This document shows, piece after piece, positions 50,101 to 60,039 of a stretch of 64,000 nucleotides of DNA. A program made the translations under genes and the position numbers. This DNA comes from Prevotella sp. GTDB taxonomy: Bacteria; Bacteroidota; Bacteroidia; Bacteroidales; Bacteroidaceae. Where the stretch lies: NCBI GenBank assembly GCA_024682415.1, contig JAIKZG010000013.1, positions 1-64,000 of the forward strand, in the 5' to 3' direction. A model generated the notes under the pieces. The model saw only the letters and a list, made by a program, of their open reading frames with translations. It had not been told where the DNA came from and searched no databases. Positions within the stretch are counted from its first letter, which is position 1; each line of letters opens with the position of its first letter.

Positions 50101-52155
50101 TTGCGAAAGAAAGTTTTAATACTACTGATAATATCACTCGCTTGCTCCATACACTCTATGGCTCTCGGAAAGAGAGAAAAGGCAGTGCTCAACCGCGTAT
50201 TCGACTATGCGGCTACCCTCGACAGCATTAATCTGAAAGGACAGAAGAAATACACTTACATGAAAAGTGTGCTCAACGTGAGGCATAAGAATGTGCTGCT
50301 CGCCATGGTGCCGTCGATGTATGCCATAGCGAGAAGCAAGGACAGGCAGTTTATCATGGAGCGATACACACAGCTGATGTTTAACAAGAAAGACGACTAC
50401 GGCGAGAAGCTGCTGCTGGAAGCTAACACCATTCCGCATAAGGATATTCCGATGGAGACTACGCTGAGATATTTCACTCCCAACATCTACAGCCCGACGA
50501 TATTTCAGGGTGAGCTGATTTCGCCTTTCCATAGAACAAACAAGAGGTATTACAGATACACTGTGATGGTGTGGCCGGGAGATAGAGCCTTAGTGAGATT
50601 CCGCCCGAAGATAAAAAACACTCAGCTCGTGGAGGGCACGGCAATGGTGGACATCACCACGGGAAGGATAATAGAGACTAACGTGAACGGCAATTTCGAC
50701 ATGATAAACTTCGACCTCAACATGAAGATGAATGAGCACGGAGCGTTTGCCGTGCTGCCAAAGGAATGCAGCCTTAACGCTAAATTCTCTCTGCTCGGCA
50801 ATAAACTATATGGCAAATCGTATATATTATACGATGCTGAAAAAGACATCACCGACAGCATAAAGGAGGGCAGCGACACCACATGGCTGAAGCAGGTGCG
50901 CCCCAAACGGCTCACGAGCGAGGAGCAAAGCATTTACGACAGCTATTACGCGAGGAAAGACTCTGCCGACAACACGCAGACTGACAAGAAGAAAAGCTCG
51001 TTTGCCAAAAAGATATTGTGGGGAATGATAGGCGAAAACCTGCTCACGCGCATACGTTCCAACTATGGCACAGGCGGCAAGGGATATTTCCGCATGGAGC
51101 CTATTCTGAATCCGTTCTTCCTTGGCTACAGTCATCGTCGCGGACTTACCTACAAGATGGATTTGCGCACTTCTTACAACTTCTGTGACAATCAGCTGCT
51201 CAACGCCCGCGCTAAGATAGGATACTCTTTCAAGCAAAGGAGGTTGTACTACAAGATTCCGATAACCTATTATTTCGACAAATGTCACAACGGCAACATA
51301 GAAGCCGAGCTGGGTAATGGCAACCTAATATCAAGCGAGGCGATAATGAACCATATAAGGAATACCTACGGCGACAGCATACGCTTGGGGAATGAGGCGT
51401 ATGCCACGAAAGAAGACCGCCTGTTTGACTTCAAAGACTACAATTTCAAGGTATCTGCCAACTACGATTTCTCAAGCAGATATTCAGTAAAGAGTGGATT
51501 CGTGTGCCACAGAAGGACAGCGAAATACAGACGTCTGCTCAGCAGCCTTGATGAGATGACTTCCTATCGCTCGGTAGCTCCGATGATAGAGCTGAAATAT
51601 CGCCCTACAGGATATGACGGCCCTGTGATAACTGCCGACTATGAGCGAAGCATAAAGGGATTATGCAAGTCGAACACTGAATATGAGCGATGGGAGTTTG
51701 ACGCTCAATATAAGAAGGCGATGGAGAGAATGCAGACTCTCTCGCTGAGAGCAGGCTACGGATTTTACACCAACAGAGGAAGCAGCTCACGATTCCTTGA
51801 CTACTCCAACTTCAGGGAAAACAACATCGTGAGCGGATGGAACGACGACTGGACAGGCGAGTTTGAGCTTCTCGACGCCAACAAATACAACAACTCCGAC
51901 TATTACATGAGAGCCAATGCCACTTACGAGTCGCCTCTGCTCACTCTGTCGTGGTTGCCACTGATAGGCAAGTTCGTGGAAATGGAGCGCATCTATGCCG
52001 GAGTGCTTAACGCTAAGAACTTGCATCCATATATAGAGGTGGGCTACGGATTCAGTTGCCGCGCGTTCTCCATGGGAATGTTCGCATCGCTCAACAACGG
52101 AAAGTTTGACAGGTTTGGTTGCAGATTAGGCTTCGAGCTGTTCAGACAATGGTAA
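50101..52155 (+). CDS. DUF5686-family outer-membrane protein
   Basis: The start is the TTG at 50101; translation from it gives a good signal peptide (MRKKVLILLIISLACSIHSM), while no ATG in frame precedes it. The 684-aa protein has the DUF5686 pattern of an N-terminal soluble region (YTQLMFNKKDDYGEKLLLEA, YSPTIFQGELISPFHRTNKR) and a C-terminal beta barrel (ARAKIGYSFKQRRLYYKIPI) ending GCRLGFELFRQW. It lacks the carboxypeptidase-regulatory domain many members carry at the N terminus. Function unknown; an outer-membrane location is likely. The AddA gene follows after 41 bp. Confidence 0.8.
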   Translation: MRKKVLILLIISLACSIHSMALGKREKAVLNRVFDYAATLDSINLKGQKKYTYMKSVLNVRHKNVLLAMVPSMYAIARSKDRQFIMERYTQLMFNKKDDYGEKLLLEANTIPHKDIPMETTLRYFTPNIYSPTIFQGELISPFHRTNKRYYRYTVMVWPGDRALVRFRPKIKNTQLVEGTAMVDITTGRIIETNVNGNFDMINFDLNMKMNEHGAFAVLPKECSLNAKFSLLGNKLYGKSYILYDAEKDITDSIKEGSDTTWLKQVRPKRLTSEEQSIYDSYYARKDSADNTQTDKKKSSFAKKILWGMIGENLLTRIRSNYGTGGKGYFRMEPILNPFFLGYSHRRGLTYKMDLRTSYNFCDNQLLNARAKIGYSFKQRRLYYKIPITYYFDKCHNGNIEAELGNGNLISSEAIMNHIRNTYGDSIRLGNEAYATKEDRLFDFKDYNFKVSANYDFSSRYSVKSGFVCHRRTAKYRRLLSSLDEMTSYRSVAPMIELKYRPTGYDGPVITADYERSIKGLCKSNTEYERWEFDAQYKKAMERMQTLSLRAGYGFYTNRGSSSRFLDYSNFRENNIVSGWNDDWTGEFELLDANKYNNSDYYMRANATYESPLLTLSWLPLIGKFVEMERIYAGVLNAKNLHPYIEVGYGFSCRAFSMGMFASLNNGKFDRFGCRLGFELFRQW

Positions 52156-52196
52156 GGAAAGAAATAGAAACGAAAAAACTACAAGATAAATTATAA

Positions 52197-55100
52197 ATGA
52201 GCTATACACAAGAGCGCGACGCGCTGACAGTATATAAAGCAAGCGCGGGATCGGGAAAGACATTCACGCTTGCCACGGAATACATAAAACTACTTATTGA
52301 AAATCCTCTCAACTATCGCAGCATCCTTGCCGTGACCTTCACCAACAAGGCTACGGAGGAGATGAAGATGCGTATCGTTTCGCAGCTATACGGCATTGCC
52401 CATCAGCTGCCAAGCTCGGAATCATATCTGAGGAAGATAGAAACAGAGCTCGATGGCTACTCACGCGAGCTGATAGCCAAGCGCGCGGAGCAGGCTCTTT
52501 CGCTGCTTATCCACAACTATAGTTTCTTTAATGTGGAAACCATCGACGCTTTCTTTCAGACGGTGTTGAGAAACCTTGCGCGCGAACTTGACCTCACGCC
52601 TAATCTTCGTCTTGAGCTGAACGGAAAACAAGCTGAAGATAAAGCCGTGGACGACATGATAGACAACCTCACTACCAAAGACAAGGTGTTTGGCTGGATA
52701 ATGGAATACATCGATGGCAAGCTGGAAGACGACAAAAACTGGAATGTGATAAAGCAGATAAAGGATTTCGGCGCAAAGATTTTTGATGATGAATATAAGG
52801 AGAGCAGCAGGGAGATAAACGAAAGGCTTGCTGATGAAGAAGGCTTTAAGGACTTCGTGGGCAAGATGCATGCCATAAAGACAAATGGCGAAAAAGCTAT
52901 CAAGGATGTGTGCGATGAAGTGTTTGACGCATTGGAGCAGAACGGACTTACAGAGGCTGACTTCGCAAGAAATATATTCAACTATTTCAAGAAACTGAAA
53001 GACGGACAGTATGACGACAAAATCGTGAACAGCACGATAGAAAAGGCATTAGCCGACCCGATAAACTGGGTGAGAAAGGCCGACCAAGAGAAAGGCAGCC
53101 CTGCTCTCACTTTGGCTCGCGATGTGTTGTGGAACAAGATGAGAGCCATGGAGAATATGCGTCCGCAGATAGCGCGCGACATTCTATCAGCAAAGCTCAC
53201 TCTCAACAATCTCTCACAGCTGCGACTGCTCAACAGCATTGAGAAGCAGATAAGAGATAACAACAACGAGAGCAACAAATTCCTGCTGAGCGACACGCAG
53301 ACCATTCTGCACAACATGATTGACGGCTCCGACTCGCCTTTCATATTCGAGAAGATAGGTGGCAGACTCAACAACATAATGATAGACGAGTTTCAGGACA
53401 CGAGCTCGGTGCAATGGCAGAACTTCAAGGTGCTGCTCGATGATTGCATGAGCCGCGAGAATGCCTACAACCTTATTGTGGGCGACGTGAAGCAGAGCAT
53501 TTATCGCTGGCGTGGTGGCGACTGGGAGCTGCTCAACAATATAGACAGGCAGTTTCATGGGCAGAATTTGAATATAAAGACCCTCGGAGTGAACTATCGC
53601 TCTGAGCGCAACATCATAGAATTTAATAATGCCTTCTTCAGAAAAGCCATCGACATAGAATGTGCCGATATGGCGGAGATAGACGAGAAGAGCGAAGAGC
53701 AAATGAGGCAGGCTTATGCCGATGTGGCTCAGATGGTGCCCGAAACAAAAGGCTCTAACGGCTCCGTTCACATAGAGTTTATGACAGCGGAAGAAGACTA
53801 CGATGCGGAGTTCCTCGCCATGCTGAAAGACCTGATAACCGATTTGCTTTCTAAAGGCGTGAAAGAACAGGACATAGCCATACTCGCGAGAAACAATGAC
53901 AAGATACAGCTCATTGCCGACTATGCAGCTCAGGAAATGCCCGATGTGAAATTCGTTTCTGATGAAGCTTTCCGCCTCGACGCGTCATTGGCAGTGAATG
54001 TGCTTACGAATGCTCTCCATGTGCTCATCCATCCCGATGATTTGCTTGCCACGGCAGCGTTGGTAAAGGCATGGCAGAAAGAGATAATGGGCAATGAGCA
54101 GGGCGAGGGCAGTATTTTCCTAAACGCTGAAAACATTGCCGACCTCTTGCCACAGGAATATAATGAGGAGAGAAACGCATTGATGGAAATGCCGCTCTAC
54201 GACCTCACTGAACGCTTGTTTCTTATATTCAATCTCGACAAACTTGGCGACCAGAGTGCCTACGTGTGCGCATTCTATGATTTACTTAGCGACTATATCA
54301 CCAACTATGGCTCGAATATAGACGGATTTCTCACCGCATGGGAGGAGAATCTGCACAACAAATCTATCCAGAGCGACGCGGTAAACGGAATACGCCTGCT
54401 CACTATCCATAAGAGTAAGGGATTGGAGTTTGACAATGTGATTATTCCTTTCTGCGACTGGGAAATGGAAAAGCCCAACACCATCTGGTGCAAGCCTACA
54501 GTAGCGCCTTACAACTATCTGCCGCTCGTGCCCGTTATGTTTAGCCAGAATATGCTCAACTCCGTTTATCGCGATGATTATATTCATGAACATCTGCAAA
54601 ACATGGTAGACAACATGAATATGCTCTATGTGGCTCTCACCCGCGCGAGCAAGAATCTATTTATATATGGCAACATCGACAGCCGTCATCGCAGTAATCA
54701 TCGCGGCAAGACCATAGTGGAAGCTCTATCGCAGATGGAATCTGAATTCCCAGGCTGTCAGCTCAGTGTGGAAACATCCACGAATAAAAATGGAGGAGAG
54801 AACATCAGTATGCTCACATTCGACTATGGCAAGCTATATGTGCCAGAAAAGAAAGCGGAGAAGAAGGATAAGAGCAGCAATGTGTTTGAGCAGGAAACTA
54901 CCCCTATAAGCCTCAACATAGAAACATTCTCGCCAAGTGTGGTGTTCCGTCAGAGCAATCAGAGCCGAGAGTTTGTGGAAAGCGATGAAGACGACAACGG
55001 ACATTCTCTATATATAAAGAAAGGAAGCATTCTGCACAATCTTTTCTCCACCATTCGCACTTACGATGATATGCCAAAGGCTCTCGACGCGTTGGAATCA

Positions 55101-55454
55101 GATGGTGTGCTATATGACGACGACATCAGCAAAACGAAGCTCGTCGAGTTTCTAAAAAGCCGACTTGAGAGCGAGCAGGTGAAAGACTGGTTCTCAAACC
55201 GTTGGCAGGTGCTCAACGAGCGAAGCATACTGAGCACTGATAAGGAAACAGGCAAGGTAAGGCAACATCGCCCCGACAGAGTGATGACAGACGGCAAAGA
55301 GATGGTGGTGGTAGACTTCAAGTTTGCCAGCCCAAAGGACGAGCACAAGCAGCAGGTGAGTGGCTACATCGACTTGCTCCATGATATGGGCAACGACAAT
55401 GTGAAAGGCTATCTGTGGTATGTGTACAGCAATAAGATTGTGGAAGTAAAATAG
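52197..55454 (+). CDS. addA: AddA-like UvrD-family helicase/nuclease
   Basis: This 1085-aa protein has the superfamily 1 helicase motifs: YKASAGSGKTFTLATEYIKL (motif I), ILAVTFTNKATEEMKMRI (Ia), NIMIDEFQDTSSVQWQNFKV (II), GDVKQSIYRWRGGDWELL (III) and LYVALTRASKNLFIYG (VI). The C-terminal 150 residues form a RecB-type nuclease domain, with RPDRVMTDGKEMVVVDFKFA (D...DxK) and EHKQQVSGYIDLL. With the AddB-like protein encoded 15 bp downstream, it would process double-strand breaks for RecA loading. Bacteroides has an AddAB system of this type. Confidence 0.9.
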   Translation: MSYTQERDALTVYKASAGSGKTFTLATEYIKLLIENPLNYRSILAVTFTNKATEEMKMRIVSQLYGIAHQLPSSESYLRKIETELDGYSRELIAKRAEQALSLLIHNYSFFNVETIDAFFQTVLRNLARELDLTPNLRLELNGKQAEDKAVDDMIDNLTTKDKVFGWIMEYIDGKLEDDKNWNVIKQIKDFGAKIFDDEYKESSREINERLADEEGFKDFVGKMHAIKTNGEKAIKDVCDEVFDALEQNGLTEADFARNIFNYFKKLKDGQYDDKIVNSTIEKALADPINWVRKADQEKGSPALTLARDVLWNKMRAMENMRPQIARDILSAKLTLNNLSQLRLLNSIEKQIRDNNNESNKFLLSDTQTILHNMIDGSDSPFIFEKIGGRLNNIMIDEFQDTSSVQWQNFKVLLDDCMSRENAYNLIVGDVKQSIYRWRGGDWELLNNIDRQFHGQNLNIKTLGVNYRSERNIIEFNNAFFRKAIDIECADMAEIDEKSEEQMRQAYADVAQMVPETKGSNGSVHIEFMTAEEDYDAEFLAMLKDLITDLLSKGVKEQDIAILARNNDKIQLIADYAAQEMPDVKFVSDEAFRLDASLAVNVLTNALHVLIHPDDLLATAALVKAWQKEIMGNEQGEGSIFLNAENIADLLPQEYNEERNALMEMPLYDLTERLFLIFNLDKLGDQSAYVCAFYDLLSDYITNYGSNIDGFLTAWEENLHNKSIQSDAVNGIRLLTIHKSKGLEFDNVIIPFCDWEMEKPNTIWCKPTVAPYNYLPLVPVMFSQNMLNSVYRDDYIHEHLQNMVDNMNMLYVALTRASKNLFIYGNIDSRHRSNHRGKTIVEALSQMESEFPGCQLSVETSTNKNGGENISMLTFDYGKLYVPEKKAEKKDKSSNVFEQETTPISLNIETFSPSVVFRQSNQSREFVESDEDDNGHSLYIKKGSILHNLFSTIRTYDDMPKALDALESDGVLYDDDISKTKLVEFLKSRLESEQVKDWFSNRWQVLNERSILSTDKETGKVRQHRPDRVMTDGKEMVVVDFKFASPKDEHKQQVSGYIDLLHDMGNDNVKGYLWYVYSNKIVEVK

Positions 55455-55469
55455 GAAAAGGATTCAACA

Positions 55470-58343
55470 ATGACGACATTTTTAGAATACGTAGCTCAAG
55501 ACATAATATCAAAACACGGCACCGACCTTTCGCGCGTGGCGGTGGTGTTTCCAAATAAGCGCGCCTCGCTCTTCATGGATGAATACTTGGAGCGCGCAGT
55601 GGGCAGACCTATATGGAGCCCTGCCTACATGACTATCAGCGACCTATTCCGTCAGCACTCCGACCTAAAGGTGGGCGACGACATCAAGCTGATATGCGAT
55701 CTGCACAAGACATTCGTTTCTACAACGGGCATTAATGAAACCCTCGACCATTTCTATGGCTGGGGGCAGCTGCTTCTTGCCGACTTTGACGACATCGACA
55801 AGAATCTTGCCGACGCAAAGAAAGTGTATGCCAATCTGAGGGATATCCATGAGTTTGACGACATATCTTACCTAAGCGAAGAACAGAAAGAAACATTGAA
55901 GCAGTTTTTTAGCAGTTTTGACGATAATCAGAATTCAAAACTACGCGAGAAATTCTTAAAACTCTGGCAGAACTTTTATAAAATCTATACGGATTATAAT
56001 GAGCGATTGGAAAGCCAGGGCATAACCTACGAGGGCGCGCTATATAGAAAGGTGGCAGCAGAAAAGGATATAGAGTTTGAATACGACAAATATATCTTCG
56101 TGGGATTCAACCTGCTGCAAAAGGTGGAGCAGCAACTGTTTACCACCTTGCAACATCAGGGCAAGGGCTTTTTCTATTGGGATGCCGATGCATATTATCT
56201 TGGCAACAGGCACAACGAGGCTGGCAAATTCATTAGCCAATATCTACAGGCATTCCCCAATGAGCTTGACATCAACGATGAAGTCATATATGACAACTTC
56301 AATAAACCGAAGGACATAACTTACATCTCTGCTCCTACGGAAAACGCTCAGGCAAGATATGTGAGCAACTGGCTGAGAGAGGGCGACAGAATAAAGGCGG
56401 GCAGAAAGACAGTAATAGTGCTGTGCAATGAGGGATTGTTGCAGACCGTGATACATCAGCTTCCGCCCGAAGTAGACAAGGCCAACATCACTACGGGTTA
56501 TCCATTGGCAGGCACTCCGGCGGCAAGCTTCGTGACGGTGCTTTTCGAACTTCAGATGTTTGGCAAGGCTCATGGCACAGACAAATATCGTCTGCACTAT
56601 GTAAACCCCGTCTTGCGTCATCCTATGGCTAAATATGTTTCCGATAAGTCGCGCGAGCTGGCTGCCCATCTGAATGAGAAGAAGCGTTATTATCCGGCAA
56701 AGACGGAGCTGGCTCTCGACGACAACCTCGCGTTGCTATTCAGGCAGATTAGCGTTACCTCGCCTACTGCCACTCTCGACATGGTGAACTGGATGAAGCA
56801 GCTACTGAAGATTATAGGCGTGAATGCCGGCACGGAGAGCTACCCACTGTTTCAGGAGTCGCTGTTTAGAACATATACTTTGCTCAATCGCCTTTCTGGA
56901 CTTATGGAGAGCGGCGACTTGACAATAGATGTTACTACATTGCAACGATTGGTGGGGCAGCTTGTGCAGACCACTTCCATTCCTTTCCATGGCGAGCCTG
57001 CCGAGGGCATACAGATAATGGGTGTGCTTGAAACTCGTAACCTTGACTTCGAGCATGTATTAATGCTTTCTACCAACGACGGCAACATGCCAAAGGCTGT
57101 GAACGATTCTTCATTCATTCCTTATTCTATCCGCAAGGCCTACGGACTCACCACCATCGACAACAAGGTGGCAGTGTTTGCCTACTATTTCCACCGACTT
57201 CTGCAAAGAGCCGGCAATGTCACTCTGTCGTATAACAGCTCTACTGCCGACGGCATGCCACAGGAAATGTCGCGCTTCATGCTTCAAATGCTTGTGGAGA
57301 GCAACCACGACATCAAGCGCCACTCGCTGCTCACGGGGCAGACCATCAATCAGATAAGTCGCAAGGAGGTGATAAAGACCGACGAGATAATGGCGAAGCT
57401 TGACACCTTTGATAAGATATATCCTACGCAGCTTAACCTCTATCTGCGCTGTCCGCTCAGATTCTATTATAACTATATCCTCGGCATAGAAGAACCTGAC
57501 GAGGAGGATGAAGATGAACTCGATGCAAGAATCTTCGGCGACATATTCCATGAGAGCGCCGAGATGATATACAAGCCTTTTGTGGGCAAGACTGTTACCA
57601 AGGCAGATATTGAGGCGTTCCTCAAAGACCCTCACAAGCTTGACGACATCGTAGACGACGCATTCGGAGTTCACCTCTTTAAGATGGAAAAGAATGAAAT
57701 CCGCCCTGAATACAACGGCTTGCAGATAATCAACCGCTCTGTCATTCTGCGCTATCTGAAGAAGCTGCTGCGCATCGACATGAACATCGCCCCATTCAGA
57801 ATGAAAGGCGTGGAAATAGAGGTGGGGCGCACATTGAGTTTCCCTACATCCCGTGGTGAGATAACAAAGAAGTTTGGTGGCAAGATAGATCGCCTTGACG
57901 AGATAGAAGACAACACCGACGGATTACGCATAAGAGTTGTAGACTATAAGACAGGCTCAAAGAAGAATGCAAACGCGAAGGGCATTGACGACATATTCTC
58001 ACAGGATAGGTTTATCGATATTCATGGCGATTATTATTTGCAGACCTTGCTATATTCTATGATTATCCGCCACGACGCACATTATAATCCTGAGCAGTTA
58101 GCGGTAAGCCCCGCGCTCCTGTTTATTCAGAACGCGAAGACCGAGGACGATGATCCAACCCTTATCTTCAGCGAGTCGAGGAAGAAGCGAAAGATCATTG
58201 ATGTGGAGGACTATTATGTAGAATACCGACAGAAGCTCATCGAGCTGCTCTCTGAAATCTACGAGCCACAGACTCCTTTCACCCCTACGGCAGACAAGCA
58301 GCGCTGCGCCTATTGTCCGTGGGCTAAGATATGCAGGGCGTAA
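55470..58343 (+). CDS. addB: AddB-like PD-(D/E)XK nuclease with iron-sulfur cysteines
   Basis: This 957-aa protein has an N-terminal helicase-like fold with no intact Walker A (VAVVFPNKRASLFMDEYL). The C-terminal nuclease domain has RCPLRFYYNYILGIEEP, the active-site GGKIDRLDEIEDN and RIRVVDYKTGSKKN (D...DxK), and the closing QRCAYCPWAKICRA. One Cys before and three after the nuclease core (C..CxxC-x5-C) form the Fe-S pattern of AddB. It is the partner of the upstream AddA. A terminator lies 25 bp downstream. Confidence 0.9.
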   Translation: MTTFLEYVAQDIISKHGTDLSRVAVVFPNKRASLFMDEYLERAVGRPIWSPAYMTISDLFRQHSDLKVGDDIKLICDLHKTFVSTTGINETLDHFYGWGQLLLADFDDIDKNLADAKKVYANLRDIHEFDDISYLSEEQKETLKQFFSSFDDNQNSKLREKFLKLWQNFYKIYTDYNERLESQGITYEGALYRKVAAEKDIEFEYDKYIFVGFNLLQKVEQQLFTTLQHQGKGFFYWDADAYYLGNRHNEAGKFISQYLQAFPNELDINDEVIYDNFNKPKDITYISAPTENAQARYVSNWLREGDRIKAGRKTVIVLCNEGLLQTVIHQLPPEVDKANITTGYPLAGTPAASFVTVLFELQMFGKAHGTDKYRLHYVNPVLRHPMAKYVSDKSRELAAHLNEKKRYYPAKTELALDDNLALLFRQISVTSPTATLDMVNWMKQLLKIIGVNAGTESYPLFQESLFRTYTLLNRLSGLMESGDLTIDVTTLQRLVGQLVQTTSIPFHGEPAEGIQIMGVLETRNLDFEHVLMLSTNDGNMPKAVNDSSFIPYSIRKAYGLTTIDNKVAVFAYYFHRLLQRAGNVTLSYNSSTADGMPQEMSRFMLQMLVESNHDIKRHSLLTGQTINQISRKEVIKTDEIMAKLDTFDKIYPTQLNLYLRCPLRFYYNYILGIEEPDEEDEDELDARIFGDIFHESAEMIYKPFVGKTVTKADIEAFLKDPHKLDDIVDDAFGVHLFKMEKNEIRPEYNGLQIINRSVILRYLKKLLRIDMNIAPFRMKGVEIEVGRTLSFPTSRGEITKKFGGKIDRLDEIEDNTDGLRIRVVDYKTGSKKNANAKGIDDIFSQDRFIDIHGDYYLQTLLYSMIIRHDAHYNPEQLAVSPALLFIQNAKTEDDDPTLIFSESRKKRKIIDVEDYYVEYRQKLIELLSEIYEPQTPFTPTADKQRCAYCPWAKICRA

Positions 58344-58367
58344 GGTAGTAACATTTGATTAAAGATG

Positions 58368-58407
58368 AAGCCCGGTGGGAGAAGACTCTCATCGGGCTTT
58401 GCTTTTT
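58368..58407 (+). terminator. Terminator of the addAB unit
   Basis: AAGCCCGGTGGGAGA and TCTCATCGGGCTT form an imperfect stem around AGAC, followed by TGCTTTTTAA. Confidence 0.8.
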
Positions 58408-58445
58408 AATTGGGTTTTAAGGTCAAGACCGCATGCAGGATTTGC

Positions 58446-58907
58446 CTTAAACTTACTTTTTACCCCAAGACCGAGTGCTGTTTTGCCATTAAATCTACTT
58501 TTTACCCCAAAACCGAATGCTGTTTTGCTATTAAATCTACTTTTTGCCCCAAGACTGCATGCTGTTTTGCCATTAAATCTACAATTAGCCCCAAGACTGC
58601 ATGCTGTTTTGCTATTAAATCTACAATTAGCCCCAAGACTGCATGCTGTTTTGCTATTAATTCTAAAATTAAGCCCAAAACCGAGTGCTGTTTTGCTATT
58701 AATTCTGCAATTAAGCCCAATCTGAGGGATCGTCTTGCTATTAATTCCGCAATTAAGCCCAATCTGAGGGGTCGTTTTGCTATTAATTCTGCAATTAAGC
58801 CCAATCGGAGGGGTCGTTTTGCTATTAATTCTGCAATTAAGCCCAATCGGAGGGGTCGTCTTGCTATTAATTCTGCAATTAAGCCCAATCGGAGGGGGCA
58901 GATTGGT
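58446..58907. repeat. Tandem array B: eleven 42-bp units of constant length
   Basis: Unit boundaries fall at 58446, 58488, 58530 and so on every 42 bp to 58908, with no length change. Early units read ATTAAATCTACTTTTTACCC and then CAAGACCGAGTGCTGTTTTG. Late units read ATTAATTCTGCAATTAAGCC and then CAATCGGAGGGGTCGTTTTG, so the sequence changes gradually along the array. A degenerate unit lies before 58446. Frames stay open on both strands across the array (for example 58410-58949 + and 58502-58888 -) because 42 is a multiple of three. Confidence 0.9.
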
Positions 58908-58930
58908 ATTAAAACTATCTTGATACCCCT

Positions 58931-59029
58931 TTACTCGAAGTCGAGATAGGGCGCAAGGCGGTCGATATCCTCTTTTGCGAAGTATTTTATGCCCGAAAGC
59001 TGAGCAGTGCTATGTATTCTATCATTCAT
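58931..59029 (-). CDS. Possible 32-aa ORF next to array B
   Basis: The minus strand reads MNDRIHSTAQLSGIKYFAKE followed by DIDRLAPYLDFE and a TAA whose end is 23 bp from the array. The composition looks coding and may be the remnant of a larger gene. No promoter match is obvious. Family unknown. Confidence 0.3.
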   Translation of the reverse strand: MNDRIHSTAQLSGIKYFAKEDIDRLAPYLDFE

Positions 59030-59122
59030 ATTAATGTGTTAGATATTAGTTATCAATAATCATCATTAAGGAAATCAACTACAAAATTTAAATATTATCA
59101 TGAATAGCAAGCAAAAAAGCAG

Positions 59123-59165
59123 AAAAAATGCCGCATACTTTTTGCAAAAAGCATGCGGCAAAAAT
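59123..59165 (-). terminator. Terminator of the Bax-inhibitor-1 gene
   Basis: TGCCGCAT (59129-59136) pairs with ATGCGGCA (59153-59160), with an A tract before and AAAAATT after, giving a T tract on the minus strand. Confidence 0.75.
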
Positions 59166-59205
59166 TATTTATTCCTACGAGGGAAAATCTATATGAATGC
59201 TGTTA

Positions 59206-59931
59206 TCAGTTTCTGCTGTTGCCGAAGATGCGAAGCAGATAGAGGAACAGGTTGATGAAATCAAGATAAAGGCTGAGCGCGCCGAGAAGAGCATATTTCT
59301 GCACTGTCACCTCGCTCTCGCCTGCCATAATGGCATTGGTAGTAAGCTGGCGAATCTTCTGGCTGTCGTAAGCGGTAAGGCCTACGAAGATGGCTACGCC
59401 GACATAGCTCAAGATATACTCAAAGCCTGTGCTGCGAAGGAACATATTCACAAGCGAAGCGATGATAAGTCCGATGAGGCCCATGGTAAGTATCTTTCCC
59501 ATTCCGCTGAGATCTTTCTTGGTGGTGTAGCCAATGAATGCCATGGCAGCGAATGTGCCGGCTGTGATGAAGAACACTTTGGAAACCACCGAGATAGAAT
59601 AGGCAATGAAGATGAACGAAAGTGTAATGCCATTGAGCACTGAATAAAGTATGAAGAGCAGCGTGGCTGTGGTGAGCGAAAGCTTATGAATGCTTGCCGA
59701 TACGCCCCACACGAGAGCCACTTCAGCGATGATTATTCCGAAGAAAAGCACTTTGCTTGACACAATAGCATTGAAAAGCGCAGGACTTGTGGCAACGCCA
59801 AAAGAAGTGATAGCGGTGATAATGAGCGCAAGAGTCATCCACAAATATACCTTACGCATGACGGCAGGGAAAGAAGCCTGAACTACAGCCTCCTTTTCGT
59901 TTACCATCCTTTCAAAGTCATTAAATTCCAT
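59206..59931 (-). CDS. Bax inhibitor-1/YccA-family membrane protein
   Basis: The 241-aa protein has seven hydrophobic segments after a soluble 20-residue start (MEFNDFERMVNEKEAVVQAS). The family stretches are present: LMTLALIITAITSFGV-like (WMTLALIITAITSFGVATSP), FILYSVLNGITLSFIFIAYS and VGLTAYDSQKIRQLTTNAIM near the end, followed by GALSLYLDFINLFLYLLRIF. This is a YccA/YbhL-type BI-1 protein; related members behave as pH-sensitive calcium leak channels. Role here unknown. Confidence 0.93.
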   Translation of the reverse strand: MEFNDFERMVNEKEAVVQASFPAVMRKVYLWMTLALIITAITSFGVATSPALFNAIVSSKVLFFGIIIAEVALVWGVSASIHKLSLTTATLLFILYSVLNGITLSFIFIAYSISVVSKVFFITAGTFAAMAFIGYTTKKDLSGMGKILTMGLIGLIIASLVNMFLRSTGFEYILSYVGVAIFVGLTAYDSQKIRQLTTNAIMAGESEVTVQKYALLGALSLYLDFINLFLYLLRIFGNSRN

Positions 59932-59986
59932 AATATAAATATTGTTGTTTTTAAGTTTTAAATGCTATATATAAAATTTTAGGCTA

Positions 59987-59994
59987 CAAATATA
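59987..59994 (-). promoter_or_regulatory. -7 element of the Bax-inhibitor-1 gene
   Basis: TATATTTG on the minus strand fits TAnnTTTG, 56 bp upstream of the ATG. Confidence 0.6.
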
Positions 59995-60039
59995 CCACTG
60001 AAGTACATTTATAGCCTAAAAAATTCAGTTATGTTAATC

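Noticed and set aside
58410..58949. 179-aa protein encoded by array B, and the opposite-strand 128-aa frame
   Set aside because: Both frames are open only because the period is a multiple of three; there is no promoter or plausible start, so I list it as a repeat and treat coding as an open question.
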